A DNA stretch of 64,000 nt, from assembly GCF_000420825.1 (NCBI RefSeq), contig NZ_ATVR01000006.1, positions 1-64,000 of the forward strand, written 5' to 3'. The position numbers and the translations under genes are program-made. Positions 1-9,522 of this stretch are shown in pieces. Below the pieces are notes generated by a model, which worked only from the letters and a program-made list of their open reading frames with translations, did not search any database and was not told where the DNA came from. Source of the stretch: Butyrivibrio sp. AE2015. Its GTDB lineage: Bacteria; Bacillota; Clostridia; Lachnospirales; Lachnospiraceae. Position 1 is the stretch's first letter. Every line of letters starts with the position of its first letter.

Positions 1-3000
1 GATATATACAGCTTCGCTGAGATAAGGAATGCTTATGATATCAAGGCTGACATCATGTTTGCCTATCAGGGAGAGTACGAGCATGGAGCGATGATTGGCG
101 GAGAACCTGCCAAACTTGAAATGCTGGGACTTTCAAGGGCAAGGGCTGGTATAGGCATAGATGTAAGCCTTGATGGATCGAAGGTTGTTTACGAGCTTGA
201 GTACGATCCGGCTCTTTTCTCTAAGTTTACAATAGAGGGCCTTGTTCACATGATGGATAATATCACCCATGAGTTCATGAATAAAGAACGTCTGGGCGAT
301 GTATGCCTTACCGCCAAGGCTGATGAAGAGAAGATAAAAAATCTTCATGATAGCGATTTTACTGTAAAGGAAAGACCTGCTTATCGGCTTCTTCAGGATG
401 CCGCACATAAGAATCCTGACAGGAAGGCTCTTGTTGCCAAAGACAGGACGCTTTCCTACAAAGAACTAAATGAGGAAGCAAATGCTCTTGGATTTATATT
501 AAGGAGCAAGGGCGCGAAAGCCGAGAGCATTGTTGCTGTAATGCCTGACAGGGACAGCTATGCCTACGTCATGAGGCAGGGCGTACTTAAAAGCGGCGGA
601 GCATTTCTTCCGATAGATCCTGAGTATCCTGAGGATAGAATACGCTTTATTCTCGAAGATTCAGGGGCAAAACTTTTAGTGACAAAGAGAGAAATCCTGG
701 AAAAACGCAAAGAGATGTTTGATGTCCTGGCTGAAAGCGGAGTCGAACTTATCTGCGTTGAAGATGCAGTAAAAGAGGGCGAAAAAGAAGACCTTAACGA
801 AACTGTTCCTTATGAGGCACTTGCCTATGTCATTTATACCTCCGGTTCAACAGGAAAACCAAAAGGGGTTATGCTCACCAATAAAAACCTCGTGAATTTC
901 GTTGATGATAATGAGAAAAACCACGAGATTTTGGGCTATACAAGGCGAGGACACGTAAGCCTTGCAATAGCAGCACTTACTTTTGACTTCTCTATAATGG
1001 AGGAGTTTGTTCCACTTGCCAATGGCATGACGGTGGTACTTGCAACTCATGAAGATATAATGAATCCTGTTCTGCTTGGAAAGCTTATGACCGATAACCA
1101 TGTTGATGTTATGAGCTGCACACCGAGCTATCTGATGAATATGCTGGACATGGGTGAGTTTACGGATGCCTTTACAGATGCGGTAAAAGGTCTAAAGAGT
1201 GTGGATATGGGAGCTGAGGCCTTTCCACCTGCTCTTTTTGGCAAGCTGAAAGATATAAATCCTGATATATGCATAATGAATGGATATGGGCCTACTGAGG
1301 CAACCATAAGTTGCACCATGCAGGTTGTTGAGGATACAGAGAACATTACAATTGGAATACCTAATGTAAATGTTCACGTTGCCACCATCGACAGGGAGGG
1401 GCGACTTCAGGGACTTGGCGCCCTGGGTGAAATGGTGATAATTGGCGATGGTGTAGGACGAGGATACATCGGAAGGGATGATCTTACCCAAAAGTGTTTT
1501 ATTAGGTTATTTGATATGCCTGCATATCGAAGCGGCGATCTTGTGCGAATCAAGGAAAATGGTGACATCGAGTATCATGGACGAATTGACAACCAGGTCA
1601 AGCTAAGAGGGCTTAGGGTTGAACTTGGCGAGATAGAGAGCGTAATAGGTACATATCCCGGTATCAGATCTGCTATCGTTATTGTTTTAAAGAAAGAGAC
1701 TGAGTATCTGGCTGCATATTTCACTGCTGACAATGAAATTGACATTGATGCTCTCAAGGCACATCTTTCATCTCAGCTTACTGCTTATATGGTTCCACAG
1801 GCTTTTGTACAGCTGGAGGAGATGCCTCTTACTGCAAATGGCAAGATTGATAAGAAAGCTCTGCCTGATCCTGGAAAGGAAGAGGAAAAGGTTGTGCTTC
1901 CTGAGACTGAGTGCCAGAAGGCTATTCTAGAGATTATAAAGAAGATAATAGGTGAAGTTCCTATTGGAATCACTACAGATCTTTTTGCTGCAGGTCTTTC
2001 ATCTCTTGGATGTATAAGACTATGCACAATGCTGGCAGGGGAGTTTGGCAAGAATGTTACCATCGCCGAACTGTTTGAAACCAAAACAGTAATTGACATA
2101 GAAAAGCTTCTGGAGACCAAGGAAGAGGGTGAAGAGTTTGAACTCAGAAAAGAGTATCCTCTTTCTATGACTCAGATGGGAATATTTGTTGAGAGCATCC
2201 ATTACAAAGATTCTACTATCTATAATATACCGATCCTTTATGAGCTTTCTCCGGAAATAGATATGAACAGGCTCCGTCTGGCGATAGAAAAGACATTGAA
2301 AGCTCACCCATATCTGTCTATGACTCTTAAGGTGAATGAAGAAGGAGAAGTTTTTGCTGTAAGAAGTGATGAAATAAAGGTGGAAATTTCTGAGGGTACT
2401 GTTTTGCCTTCTGATGAGGAGCTGGTCAGACCATTTGATCTGACTTTGGGAGAGCCTCTTTGCAGAATCGGGTTGTTTGCTTCCAATGAGGGTAAATACC
2501 TTTTCATTGATACCCATCACATCATAAGTGACGGTGAATCTTTAAGTATTTTTATGGAAGACATCAACAGGGCATATTTGGGCGAAAATGTGGAAGCAGA
2601 GCAGTTTACAGGATTTGAGGCAGCTGTTGTTGAGAAGACGAGAAGAAATTCTGACAAATTTGAAAAAGCAAAAGAGTGGCATGATAGAATTTTTGGCAAC
2701 TGCAAAAAAGTTACTCTTCCTCCAACAGAAAAGGCAACAGCAACTGATGATGGGGACTTAGTTTTGGCAGGAAGGATTTCGGCAAATGATATCAGAGCGT
2801 TCTGTGAGAAGAATCGTTTTGGTCTAAATGCGTTCTTTACCATGGCTATGGGACTTTCGCTGAAAGTATGTACTGGTTCTGAGAATGCAGTATTTGCCTC
2901 AATTTATAATGGCCGAAATGACAGCAGGCTAAACCGTAGTATAGGAATGTTTGTAAAGACCATTCCGGTATCAATAAGTCCTTCACCTCAGATGGATGTA

Positions 3001-4947
3001 TCTCATGCAGTAGGTGAATGCCAGAGTATGCTGTTAAATGCCATGTCCTGTGATATATTCAGTTTTGCTGAGGTATGCAGCACCTATGGACTTAGTTCTG
3101 ATGTGCTTTTCGCATATCAGGGAGACCAGACAGATGATGCTGTCCTTATTGGAGGAAAAGAGGCCAAAGAGAAGGAACTCGGACTAGGAGCTTTCCAAGC
3201 AAAATCGCCATTTGGACTTGATATATATCTTAAGGATGATAAGGTGGTCTATGAATTTGAGTATGATACAGAGATGTATGGCAAGACCACGATGGAGCGC
3301 TTTTATAAGCTGATGGAAGAGGTAATCCAAGGACTATTAACCTGCAGAACAGTTGAAGATGTGCTTTCTCTTAGCGAGGTAAAAGAATTCCGGGCAGAAC
3401 AAGAATTAGTTGAGAAAAAAGATATTCCGGATACCGTTACAGATTCTCAGGGGCCAAAAGAAGCTGCAGTAGCATTTGAAGGATCGAAGCAACTGGAGGC
3501 GCTGACAGAACAGATTCTGGAGATATTCAGAAAGACATTGAAAAAAGATGATTTCCATTTGGATGATAATTTCTTTGAATATGGTGGAACGTCTCTTTTG
3601 GCGGCCAAGGTAATGATGGCCATAATGGTCAAAGATTATCCTGTAGTTTATCAGGATATATTTAATAAACCAACACCAAGACAGCTTTCTGAGCATCTTT
3701 TCTCAAAGATTAAGGATCAGTGGAATGAAGAAACTGTTCAAAATCAAACAGATCAGACGAATGAGGAAAGTGTAACGGTGAATGAGTATGCAAAAGCCCT
3801 TTCCCACAACATACCGCAGTATTTGGATAATATAAAAACCGAGGGACTTGGGACAGTTCTTTTGACTGGTGCTACGGGCTTTTTGGGAATTCATGTGCTA
3901 AGAAAGCTCATTGATTCCGGAACTATGAAAGTCTACTGTCTGCTTCGTGGTGGTAAAATTGGAGCAATGAGACGACTTAGAGAAAGTTTCTTCTACTACT
4001 TCGATGACCTGGATGAGGATTACTTTGGAAACAGGATAGTTGCAATTGAAGGAGATATCACGGATGCACAGAGCATCCAGAAACTTGAAGAATACGACAT
4101 TAATACACTTATAAACTGTGCCGCTTCAGTCAAACACTTTGCAGATTTGGAGTTTCTTAAGAATGTCAATGTATACGGAGTAGCTAACCTTGTTGATTTG
4201 TGCCTTAAAAAGGATATTCGTCTGGTGCATATATCTACGGTTTCAGTATGTGGCGAAAGGAATGTCGGTTCTAATGGAGAGACGACGCTTAGAGAGGATG
4301 CCCTTGATATCGGACAGCAGGTAGAATCAAATGGCTACGTATATTCGAAGTATCTGGCTGAAAAGCTCATTCTTGATGCTATAGAGGAGAAGGGACTTAA
4401 TGCTAAGATAATCCGAATGGGTAATCTCATGAGCAGATATGAAGATGGTGAGTTCCAGATCAACTTTAACACTAATAATTTTATGAATACATTAAAGTCT
4501 TACGTGGTTCTTGGGTGCTTCCCTGTGCAGGACATGGACGAAGAGGATGAATTCTCACCTATTGATGAAGTGGCCAGAGCTACAGTACTGCTGGCAGGAA
4601 CTAATAGTGAGTTTACTGTTTTTCATGCCTATAACTCCCATACTATAGAAATGGGGGACCTGGTACAGGCGCTTAATGACAATGACCTGAAAGTGGATGT
4701 GGTAGACGAAAAAGAGTTTAATGAAAGGCTGAATAGAGCTCTTATGGATGAGCGTATCAACCGTTTTGTTTCACCGCTTGTAAACTATAAAACCGATAAT
4801 GATGAGAATATTATCGAAAATGATGTAGATAATAAGTTTACGGTGAAGGCACTTTACAGACTGGGATTTCATTGGCATATTACCGATAATGAATATATCG
4901 AAAATGCAATTGCAATGCTAAAAACATTAGGCTTTTTTGACATCTGA
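1..4947 (+). CDS. Non-ribosomal peptide synthetase, 3' part (partial C - A - PCP - C - PCP - reductase)
   Basis: The frame is open from base 1, so the 5' end lies outside the window; the first Met (base 55) is internal. Order seen, numbered from that Met: tail of a condensation domain (to about 100); adenylation domain (about 105-610) with YTSGSTGKPKG near 260, GYGPTE and YRSGDL; carrier domain with GLSSLG near 646; a full condensation domain with HHIISDG near 821; a second carrier domain with GGTSL near 1180; and a terminal NAD(P)-dependent reductase with TGATGFLG near 1271 and YSKYLAEK near 1430. The two condensation tails resemble each other (SFAEI...FAYQGE and SFAEV...FAYQGD), suggesting module duplication. 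The last module has no adenylation domain, so its carrier must be loaded in trans, by the upstream A domain, or not at all. A terminal reductase normally releases a peptide aldehyde or alcohol. The Sfp-type transferase at 46163 could prime the carriers. Product and substrate are not predicted. Confidence 0.93.
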   Translation, partial: DIYSFAEIRNAYDIKADIMFAYQGEYEHGAMIGGEPAKLEMLGLSRARAGIGIDVSLDGSKVVYELEYDPALFSKFTIEGLVHMMDNITHEFMNKERLGDVCLTAKADEEKIKNLHDSDFTVKERPAYRLLQDAAHKNPDRKALVAKDRTLSYKELNEEANALGFILRSKGAKAESIVAVMPDRDSYAYVMRQGVLKSGGAFLPIDPEYPEDRIRFILEDSGAKLLVTKREILEKRKEMFDVLAESGVELICVEDAVKEGEKEDLNETVPYEALAYVIYTSGSTGKPKGVMLTNKNLVNFVDDNEKNHEILGYTRRGHVSLAIAALTFDFSIMEEFVPLANGMTVVLATHEDIMNPVLLGKLMTDNHVDVMSCTPSYLMNMLDMGEFTDAFTDAVKGLKSVDMGAEAFPPALFGKLKDINPDICIMNGYGPTEATISCTMQVVEDTENITIGIPNVNVHVATIDREGRLQGLGALGEMVIIGDGVGRGYIGRDDLTQKCFIRLFDMPAYRSGDLVRIKENGDIEYHGRIDNQVKLRGLRVELGEIESVIGTYPGIRSAIVIVLKKETEYLAAYFTADNEIDIDALKAHLSSQLTAYMVPQAFVQLEEMPLTANGKIDKKALPDPGKEEEKVVLPETECQKAILEIIKKIIGEVPIGITTDLFAAGLSSLGCIRLCTMLAGEFGKNVTIAELFETKTVIDIEKLLETKEEGEEFELRKEYPLSMTQMGIFVESIHYKDSTIYNIPILYELSPEIDMNRLRLAIEKTLKAHPYLSMTLKVNEEGEVFAVRSDEIKVEISEGTVLPSDEELVRPFDLTLGEPLCRIGLFASNEGKYLFIDTHHIISDGESLSIFMEDINRAYLGENVEAEQFTGFEAAVVEKTRRNSDKFEKAKEWHDRIFGNCKKVTLPPTEKATATDDGDLVLAGRISANDIRAFCEKNRFGLNAFFTMAMGLSLKVCTGSENAVFASIYNGRNDSRLNRSIGMFVKTIPVSISPSPQMDVSHAVGECQSMLLNAMSCDIFSFAEVCSTYGLSSDVLFAYQGDQTDDAVLIGGKEAKEKELGLGAFQAKSPFGLDIYLKDDKVVYEFEYDTEMYGKTTMERFYKLMEEVIQGLLTCRTVEDVLSLSEVKEFRAEQELVEKKDIPDTVTDSQGPKEAAVAFEGSKQLEALTEQILEIFRKTLKKDDFHLDDNFFEYGGTSLLAAKVMMAIMVKDYPVVYQDIFNKPTPRQLSEHLFSKIKDQWNEETVQNQTDQTNEESVTVNEYAKALSHNIPQYLDNIKTEGLGTVLLTGATGFLGIHVLRKLIDSGTMKVYCLLRGGKIGAMRRLRESFFYYFDDLDEDYFGNRIVAIEGDITDAQSIQKLEEYDINTLINCAASVKHFADLEFLKNVNVYGVANLVDLCLKKDIRLVHISTVSVCGERNVGSNGETTLREDALDIGQQVESNGYVYSKYLAEKLILDAIEEKGLNAKIIRMGNLMSRYEDGEFQINFNTNNFMNTLKSYVVLGCFPVQDMDEEDEFSPIDEVARATVLLAGTNSEFTVFHAYNSHTIEMGDLVQALNDNDLKVDVVDEKEFNERLNRALMDERINRFVSPLVNYKTDNDENIIENDVDNKFTVKALYRLGFHWHITDNEYIENAIAMLKTLGFFDI

Positions 4948-5023
4948 AAGGAGAATAGTGACAGAGATAACGTTTTTTGCAACTTAGACATCTCTTATTG
5001 TAACTGATGATGGAGATTACAAT

Positions 5024-5428
5024 ATGATGGATAAAGTACTAGCTGCGTGCGGAAATGATTGTGCATCCTGTCCCAGATATATAGCGCATCCTTATGAAAA
5101 AACAGAGGAAGAGCTTCATCATACAGCAGAGTTATGGCTTAAGATAGGATACCGTGACCATGTTGTTACTAATGAAGAGATATCATGCACAGGATGCAAA
5201 CCTGAGAATTGGTGCAGGTATCATGTAGTAAAATGCTGTGAAGAAAGAGGCATAAAAACCTGTGCAGATTGCTATGAATATCCCTGTGCCAATATGAAGG
5301 AATGCTTTGAAGTTACAAAGTCCTTTGAACCTATGTGCAAAAAGGTCTGCACTGATGAAGAATATATGCAGCTAAAGAGAGCCTTTTTTGAAAAAGAACA
5401 GAATCTGAAATTGACTAAAAAGTGTTGA
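5024..5428 (+). CDS. DUF3795 family cysteine-rich protein
   Basis: 134-aa protein matching the DUF3795 pattern: N-terminal CGNDCASCPRYI, a central CTGCKPENWC cluster and a later CADCYEYPC cluster, about a dozen cysteines in all, suggesting a metal or Fe-S binding protein. GGAG lies 8 bases before the first of two adjacent ATG codons, which favours the start given. It follows the synthetase by 76 bases on the same strand and could be its last operon member, but nothing shows a role in peptide synthesis. Function of the family is unknown. A strong promoter for the next transcript overlaps its stop codon. Confidence 0.85.
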   Translation: MMDKVLAACGNDCASCPRYIAHPYEKTEEELHHTAELWLKIGYRDHVVTNEEISCTGCKPENWCRYHVVKCCEERGIKTCADCYEYPCANMKECFEVTKSFEPMCKKVCTDEEYMQLKRAFFEKEQNLKLTKKC

Positions 5429-5453
5429 AATTGTAACATGTTGCTGATATACT
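5425..5453 (+). promoter_or_regulatory. Sigma-A type promoter overlapping the DUF3795 stop
   Basis: TTGAAA (5425-5430) and TATACT (5448-5453) with a 17-base spacer, one mismatch from consensus in each box or close to it. It would start transcription near 5460, ahead of the small leader ORF and its terminator. Confidence 0.7.
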
Positions 5454-5495
5454 GAATCTGTTGTAAAAAATATTAAGGAAAGCGAGGTATTCGTG

Positions 5496-5561
5496 ATGAG
5501 TGTAAAGAGAATAGAGATTGTAACAGAATATAGTATGAAGACCTCGGTTTGTGATAGATAA
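5496..5561 (+). CDS. Putative 21-aa leader peptide ahead of an intrinsic terminator
   Basis: ATG at 5496 follows AGCGAGG by about 8 bases and encodes MSVKRIEIVTEYSMKTSVCDR. A promoter lies 40 bases upstream and a factor-independent terminator hairpin 16 bases downstream, before rsgA. The ribosome site segment CGAGGT (5483-5488) is complementary to ACCTCG (5541-5546) within the ORF, so the RNA can hide its own ribosome site. The layout resembles an attenuation leader, but the peptide has no run of one amino acid that would name a signal. It may alternatively be a short non-coding transcript. Confidence 0.4.
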   Translation: MSVKRIEIVTEYSMKTSVCDR

Positions 5562-5576
5562 ATAATTGATCCTTTG

Positions 5577-5609
5577 GCCGTGGCTTATTAGTCACGGCTT
5601 CTTTTTTTC
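5577..5609 (+). terminator. Intrinsic terminator between leader ORF and rsgA
   Basis: GCCGTGGC, loop TTATTA, GTCACGGC (8-bp stem with one G-U pair), followed by a T-rich tract. It would end the short transcript from the 5425 promoter unless read-through into rsgA is regulated. Confidence 0.8.
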
Positions 5610-5685
5610 TAAATGCCATTGTCATGGCGATGATCTCAACCTTAGTCTCCATACTGATCACAAAGAAAAAAATATGGAGAAAAAA

Positions 5686-6675
5686 ATGAATAATACAGAA
5701 AACAATTTATGTAAAGGCAGAGTTTCTGCGATATACAAGAACAGTTATGTAATAAGGTTTGAAGGAAAAGATATTTCTGCCAGACTAAAAGGAACATTTC
5801 AAGAGAAGGCACCTGAGTTTTTCCCTGTTGTGGGTGATTACGTCTCTTTTGTAAATAATCCAATTGGAGATTCTTTGATCGCATCGGTTGATGATAGAAC
5901 AAGCTTTTTGCAGAGGCCCGATCAGGCTAAAACAGGAGTCATGCAGTATATGGTGGCAAACGTGGATTACACGTTGATAGTCACCTCTCTAAATGAGGAC
6001 TACAGTTACAACAGAATCGCCAGATATGTGAGCGTTGTTCTCCAGGGAAACTCTATTCCAGTGGTGGTTTTGACAAAATCAGATCTGTGCAGCAACTACG
6101 GCAGATATGTTCGTGAAGTGGAGAGCATCTCTGATAAAGTCAGAGTTCATGCTATTTCGGCTTTGTATGGAATAGGCGTTGATGAATTATATGAATACAT
6201 GAGGCCGGGCGTGACATTGTGTCTTATGGGATCCTCCGGAGCAGGAAAGTCAACGCTTTTAAATGCCTTCGCCGGTGAAGAAATAATGAAAACCTCGGAA
6301 GTGCGAGAATCAGACTCCACAGGAAGACATACCACAACATACAGGCAGCTGATTGAGCTTGAAAACGGCGTATCAATAATAGATACACCGGGCATGAGAG
6401 AGCTTGGAATGGCTAACACAGAGCTTGGAATAGACAATACATTTTCAGATATCCTTGCCCTAGAGCAATGCTGCAAGTTCAGTGATTGCAAGCATGATAC
6501 CGAACCGGGATGCGCTGTGAAGGCAGCAATAGAAAGCGGCGAGCTTTCAGCAGAGCGATACATCCTCTATAAGTCATTGAGCGCGGAAAATACCAATAAT
6601 TACGCTAAGAAAAAAGAAATCTCAAAGTGGGCTAAGGCTGCTAAAAAGCTGAAAAGAGATAATTATAGATTTTAA
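5686..6675 (+). CDS. rsgA: Ribosome small subunit-dependent GTPase A
   Basis: 329-aa circularly permuted GTPase that helps mature the 30S ribosomal subunit. The G motifs appear in the permuted order typical of the family: TKSD (G4), then GSSGAGKS (G1, Walker A), then DTPG (G3), after an N-terminal OB-fold. The C-terminal zinc cluster is CCKFSDCKHDTEPGC. The open frame reaches back to 5566, but GGAG at 5676-5679 lies 6 bases before ATG 5686, so that start is chosen over the ATG at 5674; upstream codons would overlap the terminator. Downstream is an unrelated ABC transporter. Regulation by the upstream leader/terminator is possible. Confidence 0.93.
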   Translation: MNNTENNLCKGRVSAIYKNSYVIRFEGKDISARLKGTFQEKAPEFFPVVGDYVSFVNNPIGDSLIASVDDRTSFLQRPDQAKTGVMQYMVANVDYTLIVTSLNEDYSYNRIARYVSVVLQGNSIPVVVLTKSDLCSNYGRYVREVESISDKVRVHAISALYGIGVDELYEYMRPGVTLCLMGSSGAGKSTLLNAFAGEEIMKTSEVRESDSTGRHTTTYRQLIELENGVSIIDTPGMRELGMANTELGIDNTFSDILALEQCCKFSDCKHDTEPGCAVKAAIESGELSAERYILYKSLSAENTNNYAKKKEISKWAKAAKKLKRDNYRF

Positions 6676-6807
6676 AATAAGAATTAGCCATTTTGCATTT
6701 CACCGTTCAAAAATTGCAAGTCACCGCCAATTTGCTTTTTTCTTGCCTCAAATAAGTTAATATCTGTTTCAGATACAGGAAAACAGGTAACAAGAAAGAG
6801 GTCAGAT

Positions 6808-7728
6808 ATGAAAAAAGCAATTGAAGTTAGTAATTTGGTCAAACAATACGGCGATGTGGCAGCAGTAAACAACATCTCTTTTGAAGTTGAGCAGGGCTCT
6901 CTTTTTGCATTCCTTGGAGAAAACGGAGCCGGCAAGTCCACAACCATAAATATGTTAAGTACGATCCTTCCTAAGACCTCAGGCCAGGCCAGGTTAATGG
7001 GGTATGAACTTGGAAAAGAAGATGATGCCATCAGAAAGTCTATTGGGATAGTTTTTCAGAATTCAGTACTGGATGGTAACCTGACAGTTAAGCAGAATCT
7101 CCTTACAAGAGGCGCATATTACGGGTATGGAAAAAAAGAGATAATGGAGAGGCTTTCGCTCTTTTGGGACGAATTTAATCTGGAAGAAATCTGGAATAAG
7201 CGTTACGAGAATCTTTCCGGCGGACAGAGAAGGCGAATAGATATAGCAAGGGCTCTGATCCACAAGCCAGACGTTCTTTTTCTGGATGAGCCCACCACGG
7301 GACTTGACCCCATGTCCCGCAGGATGGTGTGGGACTACATCAATCACTTAAGGAAAAACGAGAACCTGACTATATTCCTGACAACGCATTACATGGAAGA
7401 AACCGCAGAAGCTGACAACGTGGTGATCATGGACAAGGGAAACATAATTGCTGAAGGCTCGCCTGCTGAATTAAAGAGCAGGTATACCGGTAAAAAACTT
7501 ATCTGGTATACAGCACAGAACGAGGAAAACACAAAGATAATAGAAACTTCCAGTGCTCCAAGCTTTAGCTATGAGGCTGATCACTACAATATTCTGATGG
7601 ATGAAGGAATCATGGAATTTATCTGGAAAAACAAAGATTCTGTCAGGGATTTTGAAGTAATCAAAGGAACAATGGACGACGTTTTTTTAACACTTACAGG
7701 AAAGGAAATGGTGGAGTGCAATGGCTAA
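6808..7728 (+). CDS. ABC transporter ATP-binding protein (DrrA/CcmA-like)
   Basis: 306-aa ATPase of an ABC-2 type exporter. Walker A GENGAGKST at 37-45, signature LSGGQ at 135-139, Walker B VLFLDEP at about 156 and the switch His in TTHYMEE are all present. The last 80 residues form the C-terminal extension common in antibiotic/lipid-type exporters. The downstream permease starts 8 bases inside this gene, so the two are translationally coupled. A LytTR regulator and DUF3021 protein follow in the same operon. The substrate cannot be named. Confidence 0.92.
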   Translation: MKKAIEVSNLVKQYGDVAAVNNISFEVEQGSLFAFLGENGAGKSTTINMLSTILPKTSGQARLMGYELGKEDDAIRKSIGIVFQNSVLDGNLTVKQNLLTRGAYYGYGKKEIMERLSLFWDEFNLEEIWNKRYENLSGGQRRRIDIARALIHKPDVLFLDEPTTGLDPMSRRMVWDYINHLRKNENLTIFLTTHYMEETAEADNVVIMDKGNIIAEGSPAELKSRYTGKKLIWYTAQNEENTKIIETSSAPSFSYEADHYNILMDEGIMEFIWKNKDSVRDFEVIKGTMDDVFLTLTGKEMVECNG

Positions 7729-8641
7729 AATAAGAGGTCTTTTAGGTCTTACAAAAAGAAACATACTGGTATATATGAATAATAAGGGATCAATTTTTTT
7801 CTCAATGCTTACACCGCTTATCATTCTTATTCTTTATCTATTGTTTTTAAAGAGCACCTTTTTGTCATCGCTTGAGCACGCTGCAACGGGCCTTGAGAAG
7901 CTGATATTAGCAAAGGACATGGACCAGTTTGTAAATGGTATATTACTTACAGGTATCATCAGCACTGCACTGATCACCATTCCCTACAATGCCCTTGAAA
8001 CCATAGTCAGGGACAGGGAAGACAGAGTGTATTTTGATATGATATCAACCCCTGTAAAAAGAGCTGAGATCATTCTTTCATATTTCCTGGCAGCGGTAGT
8101 TTCAGCCTTTTTTCAGACCTTAGTGGTTCTGTTTTGCGGAATTGGAGTGCTTCTTTTGAACGGAACCATGTATTTTGAAATTTCAGATATTATAGGTCTT
8201 GTTGGAGTGATTTTCCTGGGCACTCTTTCATCTACAGCAATCTTTACTCTTATAATGATGTTTTTTAAGAAAATGGGCACCTGCAGTGCATTTATGGGAA
8301 TCATTTCTGCAGTGTCAGGTTTTATAGTTGGCGCGTACCTTCCGCTATCTGAATTCAGTAAGACAATACAGAATGTATGTAACCTCATCCCGGCCACAGG
8401 AATCACCGTACTTATCAGAAATTTCCTGACCGGTGGAGTTTTAAATCATATGGATGAGAGCATAGGCGGAGTAGACGGCGGCGCATTTCTTTATGCCATG
8501 AGAGAGTATTTTTCTTTTAACACACAGGTTGGTTCTTCAACTTGGTCATTGAATCAGACCTGCATATATATAATAATAGTTACAGTGGCATTTATTGCAG
8601 CTACAAGGATCATCTATCCAAGAGTGTATAATAAAAGGTAA
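7721..8641 (+). CDS. ABC-2 type transporter permease
   Basis: 306-aa membrane protein with about six hydrophobic segments, starting with SMLTPLIILILYLLFLKS after a short basic N-terminus; a cytoplasmic loop has the ETIVRDREDRVYFDM pattern common to DrrB-like permeases. GGAG lies 4 bases before the ATG inside the upstream ATPase gene. A large loop near 245-275 with Gly/Asp residues is likely extracellular. It forms the membrane channel with the preceding ATPase; cargo unknown. Confidence 0.9.
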   Translation: MAKIRGLLGLTKRNILVYMNNKGSIFFSMLTPLIILILYLLFLKSTFLSSLEHAATGLEKLILAKDMDQFVNGILLTGIISTALITIPYNALETIVRDREDRVYFDMISTPVKRAEIILSYFLAAVVSAFFQTLVVLFCGIGVLLLNGTMYFEISDIIGLVGVIFLGTLSSTAIFTLIMMFFKKMGTCSAFMGIISAVSGFIVGAYLPLSEFSKTIQNVCNLIPATGITVLIRNFLTGGVLNHMDESIGGVDGGAFLYAMREYFSFNTQVGSSTWSLNQTCIYIIIVTVAFIAATRIIYPRVYNKR

Positions 8642-8653
8642 AGGGGAAAAGCC

Positions 8654-9088
8654 TTGAAGGTAACGTTTAATAAGATTCCGCAGGGTGAAAGTGAATACGC
8701 AGTTGTAAATGCATATGGGCGCACAACTGCCATAGACACTGCAATTGGGCTACTTGAAAATGGGGAGCAGATTATCATGGGCTATAAGGACGACGAGAGC
8801 ATTCCATGCCCGATTTCCAAAATTTATTACATAGAGACAGTAGATGATAAGTGCTTTGCATATACTAAAGATAATTGCTTTGAGTTACGAAGCCGTCTCT
8901 ACGAGATAGAAAAATCACTGGATTTTCGGTTCTTCAGATGCTCTAAGTCCATGCTTTGTAACATCAGAAAAATCAGAAGTGTGAAGGCAGAGACAAATGC
9001 CAGGATGCGAGCAGTTCTTTTAAATGGAGAGGCTATTCTTATTACCAGAAGCTACGTAAAAGAGATGAAGAAGAGGTTGGGATTATGA
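8654..9088 (+). CDS. LytTR DNA-binding domain regulator
   Basis: 144-aa protein whose second half is a LytTR DNA-binding domain: KIYYIETVDDKCFAYT, then RFFRCSKSMLCNIRKI and a final LITRSYVKEMKKRLGL. It has no receiver domain. The start is a TTG at 8654 preceded by AAGGGGAA, as no ATG is suitably placed. It overlaps the following DUF3021 gene by 4 bases; this LytTR plus DUF3021 pair is a recurring regulatory module beside ABC-2 exporters in Firmicutes, so it probably controls the exporter operon and itself. Confidence 0.88.
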   Translation: MKVTFNKIPQGESEYAVVNAYGRTTAIDTAIGLLENGEQIIMGYKDDESIPCPISKIYYIETVDDKCFAYTKDNCFELRSRLYEIEKSLDFRFFRCSKSMLCNIRKIRSVKAETNARMRAVLLNGEAILITRSYVKEMKKRLGL

Positions 9089-9522
9089 AAAAACTAAAGA
9101 TAGTAATGGAACAAACAATGCTGGTCAGCTTCCTGGTATTGTGCGCTGTCAGCCTTATCGGATTATTGGTAATGAGGAAAAATGAGTGGTCTTTTGACTG
9201 GTATACTCCGGGATCAATCCTTGTTGCCAGCTTTTTATGCAGTCTGGTAACAGTGTTGCTTCTTTATAATGATAAATACGATAAAAAGTTGTCTGCACTA
9301 ATGCATAACCTGGTGACGCTTCTGCATTTTTTTCTGATGTATATTATAATTATTGCATTCGGACATCTTTGTAATTGGTATACAACCATGCATGGCTTTG
9401 CGCTTATCTCTGTGATCTTCGTGGTTGTCTATGCTGCAGCATGGGTAGGAACAGGCATAATGTTCAGGCATGATGAGAAGCTTATCTCAGATGCCCTTGA
9501 AAGTGTGAGGGATAAGGAATAA
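9085..9522 (+). CDS. DUF3021 membrane protein, partner of LytTR regulator
   Basis: 145-aa protein with four predicted transmembrane helices and a charged C-terminal tail. Length, topology and position directly after a LytTR gene fit DUF3021. ATGA overlap with the preceding stop indicates coupling, and TAATG links it to the next gene. Such proteins are thought to hold or modulate the LytTR regulator at the membrane; that is inferred from association, not from residues seen here. Confidence 0.8.
   Translation: MKKLKIVMEQTMLVSFLVLCAVSLIGLLVMRKNEWSFDWYTPGSILVASFLCSLVTVLLLYNDKYDKKLSALMHNLVTLLHFFLMYIIIIAFGHLCNWYTTMHGFALISVIFVVVYAAAWVGTGIMFRHDEKLISDALESVRDKE

Noticed and set aside
867..1330. Substrate prediction for the adenylation domain
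   Set aside because: Pocket residues can be placed only roughly by eye (TFDFSIMEE and NGYGPTE regions); without a proper alignment the amino acid cannot be named.
2020..2520. 166-codon open frame on the minus strand inside the synthetase
   Set aside because: It lies fully within the well-supported synthetase gene, has no recognisable domain and no fitting ribosome site; a shadow of codon bias, like most other antisense frames in the window.
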